Below are positions 1 through 5,003 of a stretch of 5,003 bases of DNA, piece by piece. The number at the start of each line of letters is the position of its first letter. The first letter of the stretch is position 1. The notes beneath the pieces were generated by a model, which was not told the origin of the DNA, made no database searches, and saw nothing but the letters and a program-made list of their open reading frames with translations. A program made the position numbers and the translations under genes. Source of the stretch: Bacteroidales bacterium (GTDB lineage Bacteria > Bacteroidota > Bacteroidia > Bacteroidales > UBA932); contig SFPH01000104.1 of assembly GCA_004552115.1 (NCBI GenBank), positions 1 to 5,003 of the forward strand, in the 5' to 3' direction.

Positions 1-342
1 TCCGTCCGGGCTTCCCCTGCCCGGGATGTTTACGCTTTCAAGGGATACGAAAGGGCGCAATGCAGCGGTAAAGTTCTCTCCGAAGCCGTCCACGGCCGCG
101 AGTTCCGTAAAGGAGAGCACATCTCCGCAGCGTCTGCGGTAATCCATCAGGCTGGCCACTCTATAGGCGCTGAGAAGTCCGCTGGAGAGCAGGCGCGAAC
201 GCGAGGCATTGTTCAGTTCCAGCGGATGCTCGAGAAAGCGCAGATAGCGTTCGAGCTCGTCTGCGTCGAGTTCCTCGAGCGATGAGGCTCCGCTGAAAAG
301 AAGTATGGACTGCTCCACCCCGTCCGTTCCGCCGGAACGCAC
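1..342 (-). CDS. Helix-hairpin-helix (ComEA-like) protein, N-terminal part, cut by window edge
   Basis: Seen: an open minus-strand frame with no stop runs off the left edge, so only the first ~114 residues are present. Counting from a GTG at 342-340, residues ~43-101 match the helix-hairpin-helix pattern: LNNAS at 43-47, a Gly-Leu turn at 55-56, YRRRCG at 68-73, then FTELAAVDGFG at 78-88. Known: Bacteroidota carry long (often several hundred residues) secreted proteins that begin with a signal peptide, an acidic helix and tandem HHH repeats resembling the DNA-binding ComEA fold; their role is unsettled. Inferred: this is one of them. The start is doubtful. The frame has no ATG. It stays open up to a TAA at 408-406, and the codons at 396-340 encode a hydrophobic, signal-peptide-like stretch, so the true N-terminus may lie upstream of the GTG through a non-AUG start or a frame error. 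It is transcribed divergently from hpt; no good minus-strand promoter was found. Confidence 0.72.
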   Translation of the reverse strand, partial: MRSGGTDGVEQSILLFSGASSLEELDADELERYLRFLEHPLELNNASRSRLLSSGLLSAYRVASLMDYRRRCGDVLSFTELAAVDGFGENFTAALRPFVSLESVNIPGRGSPDG

Positions 343-451
343 CCCAGCCGGGAAGAGGGCTAAACATGGCGCAATATAGGAAAGAGGGAAAAGAGCATTG
401 TTGTTTTACCCGAAATTCAATTTTTTTCTGTGATTTTTGAAAGGCGTAACC

Positions 452-459
452 TATATTTG
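452..459 (+). promoter_or_regulatory. Bacteroidota -7 promoter box of hpt-adk
   Basis: TATATTTG matches the Bacteroidota sigma-ABfr -7 consensus TAnnTTTG exactly. A clean -33 TTTG at the normal distance is missing; TCTG at 427-430 lies 21 bp upstream and TTTG at 436-439 is too close. Transcription would begin near 466, giving a leader of about 16 nt before the hpt ATG. This is inferred from the motif and spacing only. Confidence 0.6.
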
Positions 460-467
460 CAACAGTC

Positions 468-474
468 AAAAGGA
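468..474 (+). promoter_or_regulatory. Ribosome binding site of hpt
   Basis: AAAAGGA ends 7 nt before the ATG at 482, a good Shine-Dalgarno position. It supports that ATG over the upstream in-frame TTG at 437, which would place the start ahead of the promoter box. Other genes in this window lack a comparable site, so this one is notable. Confidence 0.5.
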
Positions 475-481
475 ATTGATT

Positions 482-1030
482 ATGGACAGAATCACTGTTG
501 GAGACAAGAATTTCCGTCTCTATATCCCCTTCGAGGAGTTTTCCAAAGACATCGACAGGGTTGCCGGCGAACTCCAGAGAGACTTCGGGCAGAGCGAGGT
601 GCCACCTGTAATGCTATGCACCCTGAACGGAGCGATGATGTTCTGCAGTGAACTGCTCAAGCGCTGCAGCTTCCCTCTCGAATTGGCATCGGTAAAGGTT
701 TCCTCCTATGCCGGAACCAGCAGCACGGGAGTGGTCGAGGTCAAGCAGGAACTCAGCTGCGATGTCAGCGGAAGGGACGTGATCATCATAGAAGACATCG
801 TGGACACGGGCTTCACCATCCAGCTGATGAAACAGTATCTCGAGAAGAAAGGGGCCCGTTCCAGCCGCATCTGCACACTCTTCTACAAGCCCGAATCCTT
901 CCGCTTCAAGGACAGCATCAGGCTCGATTACGTGGCCAGGGAAATACAGAACCAGTTCATCGTCGGCTTCGGACTCGACTACAACGAGCTGGGCAGAAAC
1001 AGCAAGGACATATACATACTCGACGAGTAA
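482..1030 (+). CDS. hpt: Hypoxanthine(-guanine) phosphoribosyltransferase
   Basis: Cytosolic purine-salvage enzyme that transfers phosphoribose from PRPP to hypoxanthine or guanine, giving IMP or GMP. Seen in the 182-residue product: the PRPP-binding loop at 100-112 with E104, D105, D108, T109, G110 and T112; the flexible catalytic loop SSYAGTSSTG at 74-83; the LNG turn at 48-50 that binds pyrophosphate; K136 in the base-contacting YKP segment; and a purine-stacking FIVGFGLDY segment at 159-167 followed by R172. All family landmarks are present and the length is typical of bacterial Hpt. The ATG at 482 was chosen because it follows a -7 promoter box (452-459) and AAAAGGA (468-474). It lies 17 bp ahead of adk with no terminator between, so the two are almost certainly co-transcribed, joining base salvage to nucleotide phosphorylation. 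Exact base preference (hypoxanthine versus guanine) cannot be read from sequence. Confidence 0.95.
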   Translation: MDRITVGDKNFRLYIPFEEFSKDIDRVAGELQRDFGQSEVPPVMLCTLNGAMMFCSELLKRCSFPLELASVKVSSYAGTSSTGVVEVKQELSCDVSGRDVIIIEDIVDTGFTIQLMKQYLEKKGARSSRICTLFYKPESFRFKDSIRLDYVAREIQNQFIVGFGLDYNELGRNSKDIYILDE

Positions 1031-1047
1031 TCACTTAAATACAAACG

Positions 1048-1620
1048 ATGAAATACTACATCCTTTTCGGCCCTCCGGGTGCAGGCAAAGGCACCCAGGC
1101 CGCAGCAATGGCAGAGAGGTACAGGCTTCACCACATCTCCACCGGTGACCTGCTCCGCAAGGAAATCAAGGCAGGCACGGAACTCGGCCTCAAGGCAAAA
1201 GCCCTTATCGAAGACGGCAAACTCGTTCCTGATGAAGTGGTGGAAGGAATGATAGAATCCGAGTTCTCCAGCGTGAAAGGCGTAGATGGCTTCCTTCTGG
1301 ACGGATTCCCACGCACCATAGCACAGGCAGAGGCACTGGACGCCATTCTGGCAAAGAAATCCGAAGAAGTAAGCGCCGTTGTCAGCATCATGATTCCGGA
1401 CGAGATGATTGTGGAACGCATACGCCACAGGGCCGAGATCGAAGGACGCGCGGACGATGCCAGCATAGAGACCATCAAGAACCGCATCGCTACCTATCAC
1501 AGCCAGACGGAAGCTGAAATCGATTACTACCGCAAGGCCGGCAAGTACAACGAAATCGACGGCACAGGCAGCATAGAGGAAGTCCGTGAACGCATTTTCG
1601 CACTCGTGGACAGATTCTGA
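1048..1620 (+). CDS. adk: Adenylate kinase
   Basis: Cytosolic enzyme of the reaction AMP + ATP = 2 ADP, which sets the adenylate balance and supplies ADP for nucleotide synthesis. Seen in the 190-residue product: the P-loop GPPGAGKGT at 8-16; the AMP-site segment ISTGDLLR at 30-37; LDGFPRT at 84-90 with the conserved Arg89; R124 in VERI; and GRADD at 133-137 with R146 following, which supply ATP/phosphate contacts. The region between R128 and G133 is short, so this is the compact form without the long LID and its four zinc-binding cysteines; that form is common in Bacteroidota. The ATG at 1048 begins directly with the beta strand before the P-loop, so no upstream start fits. No Shine-Dalgarno is evident. 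It is the second gene after hpt and faces the desulfidase gene, with only 18 bp between the two stop codons and no clear terminator. Confidence 0.96.
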   Translation: MKYYILFGPPGAGKGTQAAAMAERYRLHHISTGDLLRKEIKAGTELGLKAKALIEDGKLVPDEVVEGMIESEFSSVKGVDGFLLDGFPRTIAQAEALDAILAKKSEEVSAVVSIMIPDEMIVERIRHRAEIEGRADDASIETIKNRIATYHSQTEAEIDYYRKAGKYNEIDGTGSIEEVRERIFALVDRF

Positions 1621-1638
1621 AGCTTAGAAACGGAAATA

Positions 1639-2916
1639 TCAACCCTTGTGGGTCATTATGTCAAGGACCAGGCGATCAGTCTGGTCCATTCCTTTTGAAC
1701 CAACCCTGGTCAGATTGTGTATGGTTCTGTCCACGTCGTCCTCAACTATGCCTTCCACACTGGACACAGACTTGTTCTGAATGGCAAGCAGGGCGCTGAG
1801 CACAGCCGTAGAAACTCCGCTGGAGACCTTCAGGGCACAGCTCGGTTTGGCGCCGTCACAGACCATACCCGCAAGGTTGGCAACCATATTCTTGACACTG
1901 TAGGCTATCTGCTCGTAGTTTCCGCCCATAAGATAGGTAATTCCGCAGCTGCTGCCGGTCGAGGCGACTACGCAGCCGCAAAGTGCGCTCAGGCGGCCGA
2001 GACTCTTTTTTATATATATGGCGGTGAGGTGGCTGAGGATAAGGGCCCTGGTGAGCTCTTCCCTGGTATTGTGATTCTCCTCGGCAAAGACGACCACAGG
2101 CATAGTCGCAGCGATTCCCTGATTGCCGCTGCCCGAATTGCTCATCACGGGGATGTCTGCACCTGCCATTCTCGCATCGCAGGCTCCGCTTGTAGCACTG
2201 AGTATATGGCAGAAAGTGCTGTCTCCGAGTATGCCCTTCCCGAGGGGCCGGCTGAGGGTCTTGCCGAGTTCATGCCCGTAATTGCCCTCCAATGAGCGCT
2301 TTGCCGCATTCTCATTGAGCCGCCTTGCCTCATTTATGAATTCTATGCTCTCTATAGGGGCTGTCGTGGCGAATTCCCATACCCGGCGCAGCGTAAGCCC
2401 GTTCTCGTCCTCCTCTTCATCGCTGCCGCTCTCGGCACCGGGCTCGTGATAAATCAGCTTTTCCGGGGACTCCAGATGGCATAGATGAGTGTGCGAGTGG
2501 GAAATGACCGCCAGGGAACGGCGTTCTCCGGCTATGCACTCCACCTCTATGTAGAGTTTCTCGCTTATCCCCTCTTTCAGGCCTATTTCTATGCGGCCCT
2601 CATCCACGAAGCGCCTGGCTTCGGCGAGTTTCTCCCTCGTGCAGTCCTTCAGCACCTCGAGGGCATCCGAACTCTTGCCGAAAAGGGCACCGAGGGCAAC
2701 TGCTATGGGCAGACCGGTCATACCCGTGCCAGGGATACCGACGCCCATCGCGTTCTTGAGTATGTTCGCGCTAAGCTTCAGATTGATTTTCTCCGGACGC
2801 ATGCCGAGGGCTTCGGCCGAATAGGCGCAGCAGAGTGCCACGGCTACCGGTTCGGTGCAACCCGTTGCCGGTACGACTTCCCTGCGTATGAGTTCGATAA
2901 TCTCCTTGTCTTCCAT
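1639..2916 (-). CDS. L-cysteine desulfidase / serine dehydratase-alpha family protein (UPF0597, CyuA/YhaM-like)
   Basis: Probable cytosolic [4Fe-4S] lyase of 425 residues. Known: members related to archaeal L-cysteine desulfidase and E. coli CyuA (YhaM) split L-cysteine to pyruvate, ammonia and sulfide, and share a fold with the Fe-S L-serine dehydratase alpha chain. Seen: the N-terminal VVPATGCTEP at 14-23 with C20; NAMGVGIPGTG at 55-65; the glycine-rich SNSGSGNQGI at 259-268; LCGC at 312-315; and GMVCDGAKPSC at 350-360. C20, C313 or C315, and C353 are the likely cluster ligands. An acidic linker (about 158-172, rich in Glu/Asp) joins the two halves. The ATG at 2916 was chosen over a TTG at 2958 because family members start just before the EVVPATGCTEP segment and a -7 box lies at 2937-2944. 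It is divergent from the TRIC-like gene. Whether cysteine, serine or another amino acid is the substrate is not decided by sequence. Confidence 0.9.
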   Translation of the reverse strand: MEDKEIIELIRREVVPATGCTEPVAVALCCAYSAEALGMRPEKINLKLSANILKNAMGVGIPGTGMTGLPIAVALGALFGKSSDALEVLKDCTREKLAEARRFVDEGRIEIGLKEGISEKLYIEVECIAGERRSLAVISHSHTHLCHLESPEKLIYHEPGAESGSDEEEDENGLTLRRVWEFATTAPIESIEFINEARRLNENAAKRSLEGNYGHELGKTLSRPLGKGILGDSTFCHILSATSGACDARMAGADIPVMSNSGSGNQGIAATMPVVVFAEENHNTREELTRALILSHLTAIYIKKSLGRLSALCGCVVASTGSSCGITYLMGGNYEQIAYSVKNMVANLAGMVCDGAKPSCALKVSSGVSTAVLSALLAIQNKSVSSVEGIVEDDVDRTIHNLTRVGSKGMDQTDRLVLDIMTHKG

Positions 2917-2936
2917 ATAATCGGGGCTTAATTTTT

Positions 2937-2944
2937 CAAATATA
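2937..2944 (-). promoter_or_regulatory. -7 promoter box of the desulfidase gene
   Basis: On the minus strand this reads TATATTTG, an exact match to TAnnTTTG. It predicts a transcript start near 2930 and a leader of about 14 nt before the ATG at 2916, much the same geometry as for hpt. No clear -33 TTTG is seen upstream. The box sits 13 bp from the opposing plus-strand box at 2958-2965. Confidence 0.55.
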
Positions 2945-2957
2945 CTTAAAAATAGCA

Positions 2958-2965
2958 TATCTTTG
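2958..2965 (+). promoter_or_regulatory. -7 promoter box of the TRIC-like gene
   Basis: TATCTTTG matches TAnnTTTG exactly. With the usual spacing, transcription would begin at about 2972, at or just inside the first possible ATG (2971). The mRNA would therefore be leaderless, or translation would start at the in-frame ATG at 2980. No convincing -33 element was found. Confidence 0.5.
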
Positions 2966-2970
2966 CCGAA

Positions 2971-3600
2971 ATGTTGTCAATGCTTCAACATATAGAGTTC
3001 CTGAACATTCTGGACTATATAGGAACTTTTGCATTCGCGATAAGCGGAGTGCGTCTTGCGGCCAGGAAGAACTTCGACCTTTTCGGAGCCTTCGTGGTCG
3101 GCTTCGTGACTGCGGTAGGAGGAGGAACCCTCAGGGACCTGCTCCTGGACGTGAAGCCCTTCTGGATGATGCAACCCTCATACGCACTCATCACCTTTCT
3201 GGCCCTTATAGTCGTGATCATTTTCAAGAGGTGGATAGTGCGCCTGGAGTACACTTTCTTCATCTTCGACGCCATTGGACTGGGCCTTTTCACGGTTGTG
3301 GGAGTCGAGAAAAGCCTGATGGCCGGAAACCCTATGTGGGTGAACGTCATAATGGGATGCATAACAGGTGCGGCAGGAGGAATATTCCGCGACGTGCTGA
3401 TCAACGAGGTGCCGCTGATTTTCCGAAAGGACATCTATGCCCTGGCCTGCGCCGGAGGCGGGATGGTCTATTGGCTGCTGCTCCTTGCCCGCATCGGCTC
3501 TCCCCTGCTCCAGATCTTCCCGGCCATCACGGTCATTGTAATACGCGTCCTTGCAGTCCACTTCAACGTCTGCCTGCCATCCCTCAAATCCGACCAGTGA
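2971..3600 (+). CDS. TRIC / UPF0126 family inner-membrane protein (trimeric intracellular cation channel-like; possible glycine transporter)
   Basis: Inner-membrane protein of 209 residues, about seven hydrophobic helices. Seen: two homologous UPF0126 repeats. Repeat one starts near D15 (DYIGTFAFAISG at 15-26) and carries the GGGTLRD motif at 50-56; repeat two starts at D100 (DAIGLGLFTVVG at 100-111) and carries AGGIFRD at 135-141, followed by the conserved NEVPLIFRKDIYA at 145-157. The length and odd helix number fit the family. Known: prokaryotic TRIC proteins (YadS/YicG type) form trimeric cation-conducting channels in structural work, and mutant-fitness work has proposed that some are glycine transporters. 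Inferred: its divergent pairing with an amino-acid lyase favours a role in amino-acid movement, but this is not proven. The start may be ATG 2971 or ATG 2980; the former is kept as the longest, the latter fits the predicted transcript start better. It converges on the phosphoesterase gene 29 bp beyond. Confidence 0.93.
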   Translation: MLSMLQHIEFLNILDYIGTFAFAISGVRLAARKNFDLFGAFVVGFVTAVGGGTLRDLLLDVKPFWMMQPSYALITFLALIVVIIFKRWIVRLEYTFFIFDAIGLGLFTVVGVEKSLMAGNPMWVNVIMGCITGAAGGIFRDVLINEVPLIFRKDIYALACAGGGMVYWLLLLARIGSPLLQIFPAITVIVIRVLAVHFNVCLPSLKSDQ

Positions 3601-3629
3601 CATCATTAGTGTCCGGTGTCATGAGAGCA

Positions 3630-4820
3630 TCATTTTTTGAGTTTCAGAGTATGGTTATGCGTATTCTTTCCGTCAGTATCGAAAGTGCTGATCTCGATAG
3701 CATCCTCTGTAGCAGTCACTTCCATCCTCTCCATATTAGCATTGCAGATCACAGGGAATCCGGCATTAGAGATGCTACCGTCAGGCTCTGCAACTCTCCA
3801 TCTGTGGATATGGCCACAGAACATGGCATCGAATCCGGCTTCATTGAGAGGCGGTACAAGGATATTGCACATCTGGGCAGCTCCGTACCATCCCTTGCTT
3901 TCCGGCGGTACATGGCAGAATGCGATACGCACCTTGGCATTCCTGCATTCCTCGGAAGCGATCACTTCCTTGAGCCATCTGCCCTGACGCTCGACATAAG
4001 GCTTGGAAGCCACGATGCCGCTATATTCTATGTCTGAATCAGGCTTATCCTCGCATGCATCGAGAACGACAAAGAAGAAGTCACCGATACTGAACGAATA
4101 ATAAGGGGTGCCTGTGGTGGTCTGGAAATAATTGAGCCATTTGATCGCATCACGTCCGCGAAGCTCATGGTTTCCACGTGAGGCGAAGAGAGGCAGACCG
4201 CCATTGAGGCTTTTCGCTGCCGAACCAAGATACATCTTCGGTATGAGCTCCTCATTGGAAATATTGCTTGTCATGTCGCCATTAAGGAAAACGAAGTCAC
4301 GGTTATCTCTTGCTCCTGAAAGGATTCTATTGAAAAGGGAATCCTTTCCATGAATATCGTTGTACAGGTCGAAACGGATTGTGTCATAATCCTCCTTAAA
4401 GGTAGTGATCTTGTGAGGCTCACCTTTATACACATCCGTACCGCTGCCATGCATATACTGCACATTGCCGGAACCGTTGTAGGCAATGACACCTCTGTTC
4501 ATCACGCGATAACGATAAGTCGAACCGGGCTCAAGGCCATCCACGACCACCTTGTGGATCTTACCTATCGGGAACACTCCGTTTCCGCGTGCATCATAAT
4601 ATTTGTCACGCTCCTTGTTATAGAAATGCGTACCGTCGTCTGGTGCCACTTCCACCCATGCCACAGCATCGACATCGGTCGTCCATATTACAGTAAAACT
4701 TGTCTCTGTCATACACTGGACATATGGTCCGCAAACAATTTTCGCTCTCTGAGGTTTTTGAGCATTGACAGTTCCCGCCCAAAGAACAATCATCAATGCC
4801 AAAACATGAATCTTTTTCAT
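3630..4820 (-). CDS. Secreted calcineurin-like metallophosphoesterase with N-terminal Fn3-like (purple acid phosphatase-type) domain
   Basis: Probable periplasmic or surface phosphohydrolase of 396 residues; substrate unknown. Seen: a signal peptide at 1-20 (MKK, hydrophobic core, VNA before Q21); a beta-sandwich like the purple acid phosphatase N-domain at about 28-140 (GPYVQ at 31-35, LEPGSTYRYRV at 96-106); then the metallophosphoesterase domain with DIH at 155-157, GD at 181-182, GNHE at 216-219, FCHVPPE at 301-307 and GHIHRW at 336-341. All metal-binding motifs are present, so it should be active. True purple acid phosphatases have DxG and GDxxY; here these are DxH and GD followed by M-T-S, so the colour-giving tyrosine is absent and the enzyme is probably a general two-metal phosphoesterase. 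The ATG at 4820 begins the signal peptide; an in-frame TTG at 4829 is less likely. G+C looks lower than in neighbouring genes. It stands alone, transcribed toward the TRIC-like gene. Confidence 0.93.
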   Translation of the reverse strand: MKKIHVLALMIVLWAGTVNAQKPQRAKIVCGPYVQCMTETSFTVIWTTDVDAVAWVEVAPDDGTHFYNKERDKYYDARGNGVFPIGKIHKVVVDGLEPGSTYRYRVMNRGVIAYNGSGNVQYMHGSGTDVYKGEPHKITTFKEDYDTIRFDLYNDIHGKDSLFNRILSGARDNRDFVFLNGDMTSNISNEELIPKMYLGSAAKSLNGGLPLFASRGNHELRGRDAIKWLNYFQTTTGTPYYSFSIGDFFFVVLDACEDKPDSDIEYSGIVASKPYVERQGRWLKEVIASEECRNAKVRIAFCHVPPESKGWYGAAQMCNILVPPLNEAGFDAMFCGHIHRWRVAEPDGSISNAGFPVICNANMERMEVTATEDAIEISTFDTDGKNTHNHTLKLKK

Positions 4821-4843
4821 AGTAAACAATATATTCTAAGCGG

Positions 4844-4851
4844 TAAATATA
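4844..4851 (-). promoter_or_regulatory. Probable -7 promoter box of the metallophosphoesterase gene
   Basis: On the minus strand this reads TATATTTA, seven of eight positions of TAnnTTTG. It predicts a transcript start near 4837 and a leader of about 17 nt before the ATG at 4820, matching the geometry of the other promoters here. A T-rich run (minus-strand TTTT) about 22 bp upstream may stand in for the -33 element. Confidence 0.4.
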
Positions 4852-4886
4852 CAGTATTTTTGTGGACGTAGTTAAAATGACATACG

Positions 4887-4914
4887 AAAAAAGACGGCCT
4901 CAAAGCCGTCTTTT
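4887..4914 (-). terminator. Intrinsic terminator downstream of tRNA-Lys
   Basis: An 8-bp perfect stem (AAGACGGC at 4891-4898 with GCCGTCTT at 4905-4912) encloses a 6-nt loop; flanking A/T bases extend the stem to about 10 bp. Read on the minus strand it is followed by an uninterrupted run of six T, a classic Rho-independent signal beginning just past the tRNA 3' end. It separates the tRNA from the phosphoesterase promoter. On the plus strand the T run is only four long, so activity in that direction is doubtful. Confidence 0.82.
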
Positions 4915-4918
4915 CCGG

Positions 4919-4991
4919 TGCTCCCTCAGGGGCTCGAACCCTGGACCCCAACATTAAGAGTGTCGTGCTCTACCAACTGAGCTAAGGAAGC
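4919..4991 (-). tRNA. tRNA-Lys (anticodon CTT)
   Basis: A full 73-nt cloverleaf folds on the minus strand. The acceptor stem GCTTCCT pairs with AGGGAGC (one T-G pair), the D stem GCTC with GAGC, the anticodon stem CGACA with TGTTG (one G-T pair) and the T stem CAGGG with CCCTG around the TTCGAGC loop. The anticodon loop CTCTTAA places CTT at 4958-4956, which reads the lysine codon AAG. The discriminator base is A (4919). The bases that follow on that strand are CCG, so the 3' CCA is not encoded and must be added by the nucleotidyltransferase. An intrinsic terminator follows at once; the 12 bases upstream within the window are too few to judge the promoter or whether other tRNAs precede it. 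Confidence 0.96.
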
Positions 4992-5003
4992 GTGTCCTTC
5001 TGT

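Noticed and set aside
371..378. Possible minus-strand -7 box (TATATTGC) for the HHH gene
   Set aside because: Two of the six fixed positions of TAnnTTTG do not match and there is no -33 element, so it is too weak to list as a feature.
379..398. Programmed -1 frameshift joining ATG 398 to the HHH frame
   Set aside because: No canonical X-XXY-YYZ slippery heptamer in the right frame and no clear stimulatory hairpin; a non-AUG start or indel is simpler.
161..469. Minus-strand open frame of about 102 codons overlapping the HHH region
   Set aside because: Its product is low-complexity, rich in Arg/Ser and resembles no family, while the frame beside it encodes a clear HHH motif. It is a shadow.
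437..481. Upstream in-frame TTG start for hpt at 437
   Set aside because: It lies before the -7 promoter box at 452-459, so it would not be on the predicted mRNA; ATG 482 has a good AAAAGGA and matches family N-termini.
979..1500. Long minus-strand open frames antisense to adk (also 1128-1487)
   Set aside because: adk is complete with every catalytic motif; the antisense products have no recognisable domain and fit the usual shadow pattern.
2917..2958. N-terminal extension of the desulfidase from a TTG at 2958
   Set aside because: The extension would overlie the promoter box at 2937-2944 and has no family counterpart; ATG 2916 is a natural start.
3609..3620. Direct repeat GTGTC-CG-GTGTC and weak TGACA/TGTCA inverted repeat between convergent genes
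   Set aside because: The repeats are 5 bp long, the inverted pair has a 14-nt loop, and no proper T run follows; this is within chance and not a credible terminator.
3231..4037. 268-codon plus-strand open frame spanning the end of the TRIC-like gene and the phosphoesterase
   Set aside because: It crosses two well-supported genes in other frames and has an implausible composition with many Pro/His/Arg and no domain.
4919..4991. tRNA-Lys as an integration site for a mobile element covering the phosphoesterase gene
   Set aside because: No integrase gene and no second copy of the tRNA 3' end was seen in the window; the tRNA is followed directly by its own terminator.

Overview
The window looks like ordinary chromosomal DNA from a member of the Bacteroidota, most likely Bacteroidales; the genus cannot be fixed from sequence alone. 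Support comes from the Bacteroidota-type -7 promoter box (TAnnTTTG) in front of several genes, mostly weak or absent Shine-Dalgarno sequences, and protein types typical of that phylum. Examples are a secreted helix-hairpin-helix protein, a short Hpt followed by a LID-less Adk, and a periplasmic calcineurin-like phosphoesterase with an N-terminal Fn3-like domain.

Layout from left to right. Positions 1 to about 342 (minus strand) hold the N-terminal part of a helix-hairpin-helix (ComEA-like) protein that runs off the left edge; its start is unclear. Divergent from it is a two-gene purine nucleotide unit, hpt (482-1030) and adk (1048-1620), with a 17-bp gap. Hpt salvages hypoxanthine/guanine to IMP/GMP and Adk interconverts adenine nucleotides. 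Facing adk, with only 18 bp between stop codons, is a gene for an L-cysteine desulfidase / serine dehydratase-alpha family (UPF0597, CyuA/YhaM-like) Fe-S enzyme (1639-2916, minus). It is divergently paired with a TRIC/UPF0126 membrane protein (2971-3600, plus), a family that includes proposed glycine transporters. The pair is read from closely spaced opposing -7 boxes and may form a small amino-acid uptake and catabolism module. Convergent with the membrane protein is a secreted metallophosphoesterase (3630-4820, minus), followed upstream by an intrinsic terminator (4887-4914) and a tRNA-Lys(CTT) gene (4919-4991), both on the minus strand.

No mobile element, CRISPR array, phage gene or obviously new system is visible. 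The points that merit a second look are the missing in-frame ATG of the helix-hairpin-helix gene, the compact divergent promoter region that implies an almost leaderless mRNA, the possible functional link between the desulfidase and the membrane protein, and the lower-G+C phosphoesterase gene beside the tRNA. No gene-free stretch exceeds 300 bases.
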